The position numbers and the translations under genes are program-made. A stretch of DNA of 50,558 nucleotides from Streptomyces goshikiensis (GTDB lineage Bacteria; Actinomycetota; Actinomycetes; Streptomycetales; Streptomycetaceae), in assembly GCF_014650555.1 (NCBI RefSeq), contig NZ_BMVE01000023.1:1-50558 (forward strand). Direction: 5' to 3'. The notes below the pieces were generated by a model that was given only the letters and a program-made list of their open reading frames with translations, was not told the DNA's origin and searched no databases. Shown here piece by piece: positions 25,305 through 33,876 of this stretch (position 1 is the stretch's first letter; each line of letters begins with the position of its first letter).

Positions 25305-26680
25305 GCCGTCAGCCCCTTGATGGAGGTCACCTTCGTCGCGCCGAGCTCCTTCAGTCCCCCGAGCAGCTCGTCGATGTGCGGGTCGTAGGTGAGGACGCGG
25401 CCGGAGATGATGTCGTCGCGGCGGTCGCTGACGAACACGTGGTGGGCGAGCAGCCGCCTGACCGCTGCGGGGCCGGCCGGGCCTTCGCCGCCCTTGTCGT
25501 CCTTGGTGCCCGTGTCGTCCTTGTGCGGCGGCCTTTCGTCGATGGGGCGCTGGAATGCCGCCGCGTAGTTGTACGGTCGCCCGCCCTCGAAGGCGAGGAC
25601 CAGGGCGGGCAGTGATCCGGTGGAGGCGGTGGAGTTCTTCTTCGCCTCCGGGAAGGCGTCGACGAAGGCGTTGACGAACTCTGCCTCGGCGGCGACGGAC
25701 GCTTCCTCCGCCTCTTCCACGCTCATGCCGGCGGCCCGGAGGTTGTTGCGCAGCTTGACGCGGTCGAGCACGGCGTGGCGGTAGAAGGTGCCGGAGATCA
25801 GGGACTGGTAGCCGGTCATGCCGGCCCCGGCGTCGTCGGCTGCGTCCAGGAAGTCCAGGGCGTTGCGCTTGCGGTCCAGCTTGGCGTCGTCGGCGGCGGC
25901 GTAGAAGTCGTCGATCTGTTCCGCCTCGTGGACGGTGAAGGCGTGGCTGCTCTGCACGGCGCCGTCCACGTTGGGGGAGTCGGCGATCTCGGCTAGGAAG
26001 CGCCCGTACAGGGCGATGTCGATGGCGTCGCGGGGGGCGAGGGCGGCGAGCACGGCGGTCCGGGTCCCGGCAGGAAGCGGCGGCAGGGACTTCGCGCCGT
26101 CCGAGCCTTCCGTAGTCTCGGTCGTCTCCGGGTCAGCGGACTCGGCGGCCTTCTTCGCGCCCCGCTTGGGCTTCGCGGTGGCCGCCTGCGCCGCCGCGTA
26201 CGTGGCCGTCCAGGTTCGGATCTCCTCGGCCTGCTCGGCGATGTGGGCGGCGATGCGCACGCCCGCGTCGGACGGGGCGAAGAGGAGGACCTTCGTCAGA
26301 TTGGCGACGGTCGGCTTGCCGGGGTCGCCGAACTTGAGACCGGTGGCCTCGATGACCGCGCGGGCGGTCGGGACCGCCTCGGCCATGTCCCAGCCGTGCT
26401 CGGAGGACAGGGCCCGGGCGGTGATCATTGCCCACTCGCGGGTACGGGTGCCGGTGGTGCGCCCGACGAGGGGCCCGACTCCCGCGTTGGCCCGGTCACG
26501 GGCGTGGACGCGCTCGGCGCGGCGGCGGGCCTGGCTGGTGATCAGGTGCCGTTCGGCGCCGCCGTAGACGATCGACTTGGGAGAGCCGTTCTCGTCCCGC
26601 ACGGGGAGAACGGCGACGAGCGTCTCCAGCAGGTGGAGGGAGAGGAAGGGGCTGCCGGTGAAGGAGGCGGAGGTGGTCAC
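25301..26680 (-). CDS. cas7e: Cas7e (CasC/Cse4), Cascade backbone subunit
   Basis: 459 residues from GTG 26680, overlapping the cse2 stop (GTGA). Cas7 copies form the helical backbone that holds the spacer part of the crRNA. Recognisable stretches: FLSLHLLETLVAVLPVRDEN, the AIDIALYGRFLAEI and QSSHAFTVHEAEQIDDFYAA segments, and LLAHHVFVSDRRDDIISGR near the end. It is about 95 residues longer than E. coli CasC because of two low-complexity insertions: a Lys/Ala/Glu/Thr stretch at about 168-203 and an Asp/Lys/Gly stretch near 385-405. Confidence 0.92.
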   Translation of the reverse strand: MTTSASFTGSPFLSLHLLETLVAVLPVRDENGSPKSIVYGGAERHLITSQARRRAERVHARDRANAGVGPLVGRTTGTRTREWAMITARALSSEHGWDMAEAVPTARAVIEATGLKFGDPGKPTVANLTKVLLFAPSDAGVRIAAHIAEQAEEIRTWTATYAAAQAATAKPKRGAKKAAESADPETTETTEGSDGAKSLPPLPAGTRTAVLAALAPRDAIDIALYGRFLAEIADSPNVDGAVQSSHAFTVHEAEQIDDFYAAADDAKLDRKRNALDFLDAADDAGAGMTGYQSLISGTFYRHAVLDRVKLRNNLRAAGMSVEEAEEASVAAEAEFVNAFVDAFPEAKKNSTASTGSLPALVLAFEGGRPYNYAAAFQRPIDERPPHKDDTGTKDDKGGEGPAGPAAVRRLLAHHVFVSDRRDDIISGRVLTYDPHIDELLGGLKELGATKVTSIKGLTA

Positions 26681-27276
26681 TTGGTCATGCCTTTCGGGGT
26701 GGTCTCGGTGGTCTTCGCGCTCTTGCCGGCGGTACGAGGCGGTGTGGGCGGCGCGTGGAAGTCCACGGCCCACTGGTTGGCGATCCCGGCCTTGCGGTCG
26801 TTCCACCGGCTGAGGTCCTCCGCGAGCTGTGTCCAGGACGGCGGGGCCTGGTCGCAGGAGCGCAGCCGGGCCACCGCGTGCTGGAGATGCCGCCAGGGGA
26901 TGCGGCGGCTGGAGACGATCCGGTCGATCAGACGGGCCGCTCCGGGGTCCTTGGGACCGCGGCCAGCATCGCTGCCGATCCTGCGTGCTGCCGCACCGAG
27001 ACTGCCGGCACCGTACGAGGGCTTGGAGGTGCCGCGGTGGTAAACGGCGAAGAGGAAGGCCACCTGCTCGAACACCTCGCGCTGTTCCGGGTCGAACCAG
27101 CCGGCCCGGATGTGGGTGTTCGTCCGTACACGGGGCCGGCGCAGGTCTGCGAGCTGTCCGTACTCCCGGTTGCGCACGAGCGAGGTGAGCCAGGCCGTCA
27201 GGCGCTCGCTGGGTTCGGCTTCCTCCCACGCGTGGTGGGCGGTGAGTGCGTCGTCGGGCGCGGTCTCCGTGCTCAT
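26677..27276 (-). CDS. cse2: Cse2 (CasB, Cas11-like) small subunit
   Basis: 199 residues from ATG 27276, overlapping the cse1 stop (ATGA). Helical small subunit with PRVRTNTHIRAGWFDPEQRE, then FEQVAFLFAVYHRGTSKPSY and RIVSSRRIPWRHLQHAVARL. A Cse2 dimer lines the belly of Cascade and stabilises the R-loop on the non-target strand. The last ~25 residues are a Thr/Lys-rich tail not essential to the fold. Order and coupling are canonical for type I-E. Confidence 0.9.
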   Translation of the reverse strand: MSTETAPDDALTAHHAWEEAEPSERLTAWLTSLVRNREYGQLADLRRPRVRTNTHIRAGWFDPEQREVFEQVAFLFAVYHRGTSKPSYGAGSLGAAARRIGSDAGRGPKDPGAARLIDRIVSSRRIPWRHLQHAVARLRSCDQAPPSWTQLAEDLSRWNDRKAGIANQWAVDFHAPPTPPRTAGKSAKTTETTPKGMTK

Positions 27277-28898
27277 GCTTCCTCCCCTTGGAATTGGGCC
27301 GGGGCCTTGCGGCTCTCCAGCTCGCTCTCGAACCGCCGGAGCGCCGCGGCGCGGGCCTGGAATCCCCGCGCGTTCCTCGGCAGCGAGTCGAGGCTCTTGG
27401 CGAGGAACTCAGCGGCGTTGGAGGCGAGCGTGGAGGCGTAGTCGAGGAGACACTCGTCGACCGGGACTCCCGTGGCCGTCTGCGCCAACAGGAGGTTGAA
27501 GGGTTCCTCGGATGCCTCCCAGTGCTGCCACCGGACGTCGAAGCGCGCGATCTGGGCGGCCTTGTCGGACGGCTTCGGGTTCGGGTATGCGATCTCCCAT
27601 GCCGCGTAGGCGGCCTTGCCCAGGCTCGTCGCGACGTACTCGGCGATCTGTGACCCGTCCTTCGAGGCGCGGTGCAGCGTCGCGCCCAGGCCCGGGGCGA
27701 ACGGGTAGACGCCCGTGACCCAGCTGATGACCGTGGTCTGCTTGGCGACGAGACCCACTGCCCACAGTTTGAACTGACCTACGGGCGGGCGGTCCGGGCC
27801 GGCGGAGTCGTCCGGGCGGGGGAACCTGGCCAACCTCTCGTAGAGGTTCGCGCTCTGGCGGGCGTCGTCCGGCTTTCGCGCGTCCTTGACCGCGGCGTAC
27901 AGGGCGTGCGCGTCGCGCCAGAAGGCGCGGGACCTCGATGCCCACAGCGGTTTCGTCTTGCCCTCGGCCGTGCTGGCGTAGACGACGTCCTGGAGCTGGG
28001 GGCGCCGGAGCGCGAGCAGCTCGCCGGCGCCGACGAGTACCCGGTCGACGGCGGGTTCCCCGGTCTCGGGCATGGCGGCCGGACGCAGCAGGATGGATCG
28101 GCCGAGGTAGCTGTGCAGGTCCGCCGGACCGCTGACGGGCCGGCCGTCCGGCTTCGTGCGGAAGCCGCGGCGCTCCGTCGTGCCGGCGGTCCAGGAGCGG
28201 TTGAACTCTCCCGGGCCGTCGGCCCAGGGCGTGAGGTTGAGCCGGAGGGTCTCACCGAGCGTGGAGCCGAGGGCGACGACCCGGATACGGCTGCTGAGGC
28301 GGCCGATGGCGAGGTTGGTGATCGTGGGGCCGAGGGTTTCCTTGCCGGATATCCTCGCGCGCCCGGCGGGCCCGTACACGTGCTGCGTGAGCATGGCCCG
28401 GAAAGCCTCGGCCGCGGGCAGCGGGGTCGGGTGCTCCAGGTGGTGGTGGTCGAAGAACTGGTTGTAGTCGCCCACGCGCTCGATGACCAGCTGGGCCGGT
28501 CCTGCCCCGTGCTGGTCGAGGAACGGTGCGAGGAGTGCGTTCTGGCCGAGCGGTTCGGTGGGGTGGAAGAGATCCCATTCCCCGTCGGGCTGCTCGGCGA
28601 GCCATTTTGCGGCCTTGGCGAGCGAGTGCCCGCGCTCCACCCAGTCCTGCCATTCCGCGTCCGTGACCGGATAGGTGCCCGACGCGTAGCAGATGGCCAG
28701 GAGGTACTCGAGGAGAGCGACCGTCGCGCCGGGGGTGGTGTCATCGACGGCACGCAGCCCATCGGCGTCCTCGAGCAGTCCTGTGAGGCTCCGCTCGACC
28801 CTATCGCCCGTCAATGTCAGTGCATTGGCGCATGCTTCCCGTCGGGGGTCCCACGGGGGGCGCGTCGCCCCGTGAGGTGGAGCGTGTAATTCAGCCAA
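27273..28898 (-). CDS. cse1: Cse1 (CasA, Cas8e) large subunit
   Basis: 541 residues from a TTG at 28898, the only start keeping the open frame. Cse1 recognises the PAM, opens the DNA and normally recruits Cas3. Family segments: GATVALLEYLLAICYASGTY, LAKAAKWLAEQPDGEWDLFH, NQFFDHHHLEHPTPLPAAEA, RTKPDGRPVSGPADLHSYLG, and the C-terminal four-helix bundle. The first ~30 residues look unnatural, while another frame reads ENDAPWLNYTLHLTGRRAP up to a six-C run near 28850, so the N-terminus may be frameshifted. No cas3 lies upstream. A degenerate CRISPR array and a candidate self-target site lie just 5' of it. Confidence 0.88.
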   Translation of the reverse strand: MAELHAPPHGATRPPWDPRREACANALTLTGDRVERSLTGLLEDADGLRAVDDTTPGATVALLEYLLAICYASGTYPVTDAEWQDWVERGHSLAKAAKWLAEQPDGEWDLFHPTEPLGQNALLAPFLDQHGAGPAQLVIERVGDYNQFFDHHHLEHPTPLPAAEAFRAMLTQHVYGPAGRARISGKETLGPTITNLAIGRLSSRIRVVALGSTLGETLRLNLTPWADGPGEFNRSWTAGTTERRGFRTKPDGRPVSGPADLHSYLGRSILLRPAAMPETGEPAVDRVLVGAGELLALRRPQLQDVVYASTAEGKTKPLWASRSRAFWRDAHALYAAVKDARKPDDARQSANLYERLARFPRPDDSAGPDRPPVGQFKLWAVGLVAKQTTVISWVTGVYPFAPGLGATLHRASKDGSQIAEYVATSLGKAAYAAWEIAYPNPKPSDKAAQIARFDVRWQHWEASEEPFNLLLAQTATGVPVDECLLDYASTLASNAAEFLAKSLDSLPRNARGFQARAAALRRFESELESRKAPAQFQGEEA

Positions 28899-28909
28899 GG
28901 TGCGTCATT

Positions 28910-28928
28910 CTCTCTTTGCTCGTAACGG
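28910..28928 (-). promoter_or_regulatory. Candidate Cascade target site in the cse1 5' leader
   Basis: These 19 bases, 12-30 nt upstream of the cse1 TTG, match 29474-29492 inside the degenerate array at 18 of 19 positions, 16 of them contiguous (TCTTTGCTCGTAACGG on the plus strand). Read on the cse1 sense strand, the match starts directly after AAC, close to the AAG-type PAM of type I-E. Binding of Cascade here would block transcription or translation initiation of the cas operon. The match is seen; the function is inferred. Confidence 0.5.
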
Positions 28929-29081
28929 TTCCGTGGTGGAATGTGGCAGGACCGTAGCATGCGCAAGAGCGGGTATGACGGGGTTTGTGAGACATCAACT
29001 ACTCTGTCTGGCAACACTGTTGAGGCAAAGGGCTTGCTGGGCAGACACCCATCGGGTGGGACCCCTGACCGTGGATCCCGC

Positions 29082-29581
29082 CTGCTTCCCGCACCTGCGG
29101 GGATGACCCCTACGCCATCGACCACTACAGCGTCGTGCCTAACTGCTCCCCGCACCTGACGGGATAGTTCCCTCGGATCTGCTCGACGTTCCCGTCGAGA
29201 TCTGCTCCCCCCTCTGCGGGGATGATTCCAGGGCCAGGGTCTTGGGCTTGCCGTAGATGAGGAGCTCCCGCGACATGTGGGAATGAGCCCAAGCGGATGC
29301 TGACCAATCGGGAGGCGTCCTAGTGCGCTCCGTATCCGCGGAGATGACCCTGGGTTCCTGCCGCCCGAGGCGACGAGCGCCCACTGCTCCCCGCGCTAGC
29401 GGGGATGATCCCAATGGGACGACTGCACAAGTGGCCGCGCATTCCTGATCCCCGCACACGCGGGGCTTCGAGGCTGTCTTTGCTCGTAACGGGGGACATC
29501 CCCGCATGCGCGGGGAGCAGGCCGCGCTGCGGTTCACCAACGGCCAGCTGCTGGGTGCATCCCCGCATGTGTGGGGATGCA
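29082..29581 (+). CRISPR. Degenerate type I-E CRISPR array with both repeat orientations
   Basis: Seven degraded plus-oriented repeats start at about 29082, 29143, 29202, 29262, 29323, 29384 and 29444 with 60-61 bp period. Two further repeats are inverted, at 29492-29520 and 29553-29581, again 61 bp apart. The first repeats keep CTGCTTCCCGCACC and GCGGGGATGACCCC, later ones carry many substitutions (for example GTGCGCTCCGTATCCGCGGAG). Only 19 bp separate the last direct from the first inverted repeat. It lies upstream of cse1. Repeat decay suggests little adaptation, but periodicity is intact. Confidence 0.85.
29460..29520 (-). ncRNA. Candidate crRNA-like regulatory RNA aimed at the cse1 leader
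   Basis: Read on the minus strand, the inverted repeat 29492-29520 is a good copy (CTGCTCCCCGCGCATG, then CGGGGATGTCCCC, whose last 8 nt form the 5' handle). The 32 nt after it begin CGTTACGAGCAAAGA, identical to the sense strand of the cse1 5' leader for 15 nt from position 1, with 17 of the first 18 matching; the rest does not match. Seed-only identity is the pattern of crRNA-like autoregulators. No canonical repeat follows at the 3' side, only a hairpin (GATCCCCGC...GCGGGG). Transcription is not shown. Confidence 0.4.
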
Positions 29582-29764
29582 CTGCACTGGAGCTGAGGGT
29601 AACGCGCCACAGGTGGGGGCACCACCGTTCCGGGAGCGGAAGGGGTGGTGCCCACCAGGGAGGAAGTGCAGTCGTTCTTCCTAGTCCACCATGGCCAGTG
29701 AACTCAGATGTGCCCGTGCTGCATTCCCATGCCGGGCCGGTCTGCCGCGCGTCGATGGGCGTTG

Positions 29765-29944
29765 TCACCGCGGCGGGCGGCGCCGCACGAGGATCGTCAG
29801 GGTCGCTCGGGCGTCGCGCCGGCGCTCCGGGCTGCGGGAGAGGACCGACGCCGCTGCGACAGTGACGACGGCGCCGGTGTAGGCGAGGCCGGTGGCGGCG
29901 GTCAGCGCGGCCGCGTCGTGGAGCATGGACGGCAGGACGGACAT
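29765..29944 (-). CDS. Small single-helix membrane protein
   Basis: 59 residues from ATG 29944, with AAGGGGGA 6 nt upstream. One hydrophobic segment (LTAATGLAYTGAVVTVAAAS, about residues 14-34) is followed by a strongly basic tail (RSPERRRDARATLTILVRRR). It is transcribed divergently from the STAND NTPase gene 186 bp away and lies next to the cas-proximal array. The size and layout would fit a small membrane effector or accessory subunit, but equally an unrelated conserved small protein. Confidence 0.65.
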   Translation of the reverse strand: MSVLPSMLHDAAALTAATGLAYTGAVVTVAAASVLSRSPERRRDARATLTILVRRRPPR

Positions 29945-30129
29945 GGTGGATCCCCCTTGGACGGGTCGTCCGGCGGTCTTGCCCGCCGGGCTTCGGTCCC
30001 ACAGATATGCCGTGTCCGGAGGTCTTCCGGCGAAGCCAGGACAGCTGGATCTCCGGTAAGTAGCCTGGTCAGAGGGGCAGTAGTGAATTTTCCGGAGAAG
30101 TTCCGGCAAAGTGGCGATGGGGTGGCAGG

Positions 30130-33100
30130 GTGGAGCAGGAAGCGGTCTTAACGGACTTCGCGCGGGAGCTGGAGGTGCTCTACAAGGCGGCGGGCGGAGG
30201 TGTCGGAGGCACGCTCCCCCTCAAGACGATCGTCAAAGATCTGAAGGAGCGGGGGTTCTGCCTTCCGGATTCCACCCTTGGTGGTTGGCGCAAAGGCGCA
30301 GCGCCCAAGGCCGGTCAGCAGGACTTGGTCTTGGCTCTGATCCGATACCTGGGGAGGAAAGCCGCGGAGCGCTCTCCGGACTACCAGGGCATCAGCCTCC
30401 AAGGGTGGGTCTCTTACCTTGAAGCCGCACAGCAGGCCAGCAAGACCCGGCAAGGCGGCAGTGGCCCCCGGTTCAACGCGACCTCCAAGGTCCGTCTCTT
30501 CGGCCATGCGGCGGAGCTGAAGCAGTACCACCAGCCGCGGGACTTCTCCGGCCGGCTCAAGGAACTGGACATAATGTCCGCGTTTGCCGCCGACCGGCGC
30601 CCTCAGGGCGACTCCTACGCGATGTGGCAGGCAGACCCGTTCTCGGGGAAGTCAGCCCTCCTGGCCTGGTTCGTGCTCCAGTACGTGCCCGCCGGTGTCG
30701 ATGTCGTCCCGTACTTCATCACCCGGCGTCTGGGTACCGACCATCCGAACGTGTTCCGTACGACGATGCGCGAGCAGCTCGCCAGAGTCGTGGGCCGAGG
30801 TGCGCCTTCCCGTCTCGAAGACCTCTACGAAGCCGCCGCGCAGGCCAGCCGCGCGCTCGGCCGAACCCTGCTGCTCGTCGTCGACGGGCTTGACGCGGCC
30901 GCCGCACCGAGCGACGGCGGCTTGAGCATCGCCGCGATGCTGCCGAAGGAGCTTCCGGCGGGCATGCGCGTCGTTGTGTCCGGCAGGCGGCACCCACCCC
31001 TGCCGAGCGACGTGCCCGCCGACCACCCGCTGCGCGATCCCGCCATCGTCCGCAGGCTGACCGCCTCTCCGGAGGCGCGCGTCATCCGGGACATGCTGAA
31101 GGACGACCTGGACGCCCTGCTCAAGGATCGCGAGGTGGGTCGCCCCCTGCTTGGGCTGCTCACCGCGGCCCGGGGAGCCTTGAGCGGTGAGGACCTGGCC
31201 GAGCTCATCGGCGTGGACACCCTGCCGTACGACGTGATGGAGCTGCTCCACGGCGTCACGGGCCGCGGCATGCGCCCCGACGACAGCGACCACCTGGCCC
31301 TGCGCGGCCCCGACTGGGGCGACGACCCCGCCCTGCGTACCTACGTACTGGCGCACGACGAGCTGCCTCGCGTGGCGGAGCAGCACTTCGGCGCAGGGCT
31401 GGCCAAGTACGAGAGGATCCTGCAAGGCTGGGCGGACCGGTACGGGGAGGTGGGCTGGCCTGAGCACACGCCGAACTACCTCCTGACCGGCTACTCCCGC
31501 CTGGTGCACCACAGTGGATGCCCTGACCGGCTGGCCTCCCTCGTCTTCGACTTTCGTCGCCAGCAGCGGCAGGTGGCCGGCTTCGGGTCGGACCTCGCCC
31601 TTGCCGACATCGAGCTCGCCGCGGAGGCGGCCACCGGGGACACCGCGGACCGTCTGGCCGTCCTGGCGGCCGCGGCCGCATCGCGCTCGTTCATGCTCCA
31701 GCACACCCGGACCCTTCCGCGCGACATCCCCTGCGCGCTCGCCCGGCTCGGCGACGCACGCCGGGCCCGGGCTCTGGCGCTGGCCTCCCCGTACCCGTCG
31801 TCGAAAGCGGCGACGCTGGCCGAAGTGGCCCGCGTACTGGCCGGCATCGGCCACAAGCAGGCGAAGGAGACGGCGCGGGAAGCGGCGGCGTGGGCGAACA
31901 CCACGCGTCGGCAGGCGCCGCTCCTCATCGCGGGCGATGAGGAAGCCGAGGCCGTCGTCGCCCAGGCGGCACTGGCCCTGATCGCCAGCGGGCAGGAGGA
32001 GGACGGCGTCGCGCTTCTGCGCGGAACGCGCGGGTCGAACACGGCGCGGTACGAGGCGTGGGCTCAGGCGGCCGGAATCCTGGCCCCGCGCCAACCGGCA
32101 GGGGCGGCCGACCTGCTGGACGAGCTGGAGCACCAGGCGGAGGAGCTCGCGGAGCGCGCTGCCGAAGACCCCGCGGAGGATCCCGCCACCCCGATCCAGC
32201 TCTGGGCACTCCTCGCGGCAGCCGCCCCGGACCGGCGCGAGCGCCTCCATGACCGGATGCGCGACCACGCCCGGGACCGCTGGGCCGAGTCCCAGGAACT
32301 CCGAGACCTGGACGTCCTGTCGATCGCTGCCTTCACGCTGGCCGGCTCGCGGCCCGAGGAGGCTGTGGCCTTGGCGGGACTGGCCAGGCAGCGGATCGAG
32401 TCGGTGTGCCAGAACCCAGCTTCGCTGTCGGTGGAGGACCGAGCTCACATCGAATGCGGATTCCGGCTCACTCTCGTACGGCTGGTCCGGGCACTGACCG
32501 GAACCGGGGTTTCGAGCGAGCAGGTCCGGCAACTGCTGGAGGGCGTGCCCGAGGCATTCCGGGAGGGATATGACAAATCCGACTTCGCTGACGCGGTGAT
32601 GACACACGCGGAGATCGCGGAGAGTGCGGATGAGGCTGACGACTCCGAAGACCCTGTGGTGGCGCAGGCCCAGCGGCTGGCGAGGGAAGCCGTCGGCCTT
32701 GCCGAACGCGACCGCGAAGCGGAGGCCAGGCGGTGCCTGGACCAGGCCCTCACGCTGCTACCGGAGACCAACGCCAGTGCCGGGCATGCGCTGCCGTGGC
32801 TGCCCTCCCTTGCCGGCGCACTCGCGCGCTCCGGCGCCCAAGAGGACGCCGAAGTGCTCGCCGGTGCACTGGCCGGCTCCGGCAATCGGGCTCGTGCCCT
32901 GGCCGAAGTGTCGATGGCGTCAGCGGAATCAGGGCGCATGGCCGACGCGCGCAGGCTGGCCCATGAGGCGGCCCGCGCTGCGGTCGAAGGCCCGGAGGCC
33001 GGGGGAGGCGCCTGGGCCGTCGCGGCGCAGGCACTGGCCCTCGTAGGGGAGGGCGGTGCGGCGGACGACCTCATTGACCGGACGGAGCCGGCTGAGCGGG

Positions 33101-33876
33101 CGCGTAAGACTTCGTGGCGGCAGGAGGCAGGACGAGTCCGCGTGGTGGTCGCGGCAGAGCTCGCCGCTCACGATCCGGCGGCTGCGGCCAGGATCGTCGA
33201 CGCGGCCCGGGCGCGCCTGGAAGCGACGAAGAATCTGCCGGGGCGGGCCGCCCGCCTCCTCGCGGACCTCGGTGAACTCGCGGCCGCCGCGCCCGAGACC
33301 GACGAGGCGTGCCGGGCTCGGCTCCGCCAGGCCATCGCAAGCGCGCGTACCGAAGCGCCAGCGGTCCCTCAGGAGTGGCAGCCCGCGACCGTCCTCGTGG
33401 ACGCGGTGCTGCGCATCGGAGACGGTGAGGATGTCGCCACCTGGCTGAACTGGCTCGAGCGCGAGTCGCGGGTCGCGCGTACGGGACAGGTCCCCATGGC
33501 CGGCCTCGCCGTCCTCTACGCGTTGCTCGGCGAGACCGACGAGGCGGAGCGGACGGCGGGGCGCGTCGAGGACCCGGAAGACCGCGCAGAGGCGTTCGCC
33601 GCCGTGGCTGGGCATCTGGGCCGGGTACCGGCACGCTTGACGCCCGCCAGGTACCCCGAAGGTCCTGCCCCGTTCACCCAGACGCTCCGGGTCCTGGCAC
33701 TGGCGGCCTCCCCGGACGTCGACGGGACCGTGGCGGCAACCGCTACGTTCCTAGGCAAGGCCGTGAGCGGCCCGGGCTGGCACACCGCCCTGCCGGTGCT
33801 GGCGCAGCTGGCCCCGGAGGCGGTCGCCCAGATCCGCGACATCACGTTCGCGCACTTGGGAATTGACAGCGCCTGA
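30130..33876 (+). CDS. Large STAND-type NTPase with helical-repeat C-terminus
   Basis: 1248 residues from GTG 30130. About 1-95: HTH-like N-terminal domain (LPLKTIVKDLKERGFCLPDS, TLGGWRKG). About 140-330: P-loop STAND/NACHT-like NTPase, Walker A A168-DPFS-G173-K174-S175, Walker B LLLVVDGLD with D252 and D255, then MRVVVSGRRHPPLPSDVP. About 330-480: winged-helix region (GALSGEDLAELIGVDTLPYD). From about 500 to the end: Ala/Arg/Glu-rich helical hairpins of TPR type (RARALALASPYPSSKAATLA). STAND proteins act as signal-triggered oligomeric switches, including anti-phage sensors. It lies between CRISPR arrays, divergent from a small membrane protein. Confidence 0.88.
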   Translation: MEQEAVLTDFARELEVLYKAAGGGVGGTLPLKTIVKDLKERGFCLPDSTLGGWRKGAAPKAGQQDLVLALIRYLGRKAAERSPDYQGISLQGWVSYLEAAQQASKTRQGGSGPRFNATSKVRLFGHAAELKQYHQPRDFSGRLKELDIMSAFAADRRPQGDSYAMWQADPFSGKSALLAWFVLQYVPAGVDVVPYFITRRLGTDHPNVFRTTMREQLARVVGRGAPSRLEDLYEAAAQASRALGRTLLLVVDGLDAAAAPSDGGLSIAAMLPKELPAGMRVVVSGRRHPPLPSDVPADHPLRDPAIVRRLTASPEARVIRDMLKDDLDALLKDREVGRPLLGLLTAARGALSGEDLAELIGVDTLPYDVMELLHGVTGRGMRPDDSDHLALRGPDWGDDPALRTYVLAHDELPRVAEQHFGAGLAKYERILQGWADRYGEVGWPEHTPNYLLTGYSRLVHHSGCPDRLASLVFDFRRQQRQVAGFGSDLALADIELAAEAATGDTADRLAVLAAAAASRSFMLQHTRTLPRDIPCALARLGDARRARALALASPYPSSKAATLAEVARVLAGIGHKQAKETAREAAAWANTTRRQAPLLIAGDEEAEAVVAQAALALIASGQEEDGVALLRGTRGSNTARYEAWAQAAGILAPRQPAGAADLLDELEHQAEELAERAAEDPAEDPATPIQLWALLAAAAPDRRERLHDRMRDHARDRWAESQELRDLDVLSIAAFTLAGSRPEEAVALAGLARQRIESVCQNPASLSVEDRAHIECGFRLTLVRLVRALTGTGVSSEQVRQLLEGVPEAFREGYDKSDFADAVMTHAEIAESADEADDSEDPVVAQAQRLAREAVGLAERDREAEARRCLDQALTLLPETNASAGHALPWLPSLAGALARSGAQEDAEVLAGALAGSGNRARALAEVSMASAESGRMADARRLAHEAARAAVEGPEAGGGAWAVAAQALALVGEGGAADDLIDRTEPAERARKTSWRQEAGRVRVVVAAELAAHDPAAAARIVDAARARLEATKNLPGRAARLLADLGELAAAAPETDEACRARLRQAIASARTEAPAVPQEWQPATVLVDAVLRIGDGEDVATWLNWLERESRVARTGQVPMAGLAVLYALLGETDEAERTAGRVEDPEDRAEAFAAVAGHLGRVPARLTPARYPEGPAPFTQTLRVLALAASPDVDGTVAATATFLGKAVSGPGWHTALPVLAQLAPEAVAQIRDITFAHLGIDSA

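Noticed and set aside
25301..27229. 642-residue version of Cas7e
   Set aside because: The extra N-terminal part is antisense-like and overlaps cse2; GTG 26680 has the same 4-nt coupling as the other junctions.
30652..32607. 651-codon minus-strand open frame inside the STAND gene
   Set aside because: Shadow composition and no start context; the plus-strand protein has intact P-loop motifs.
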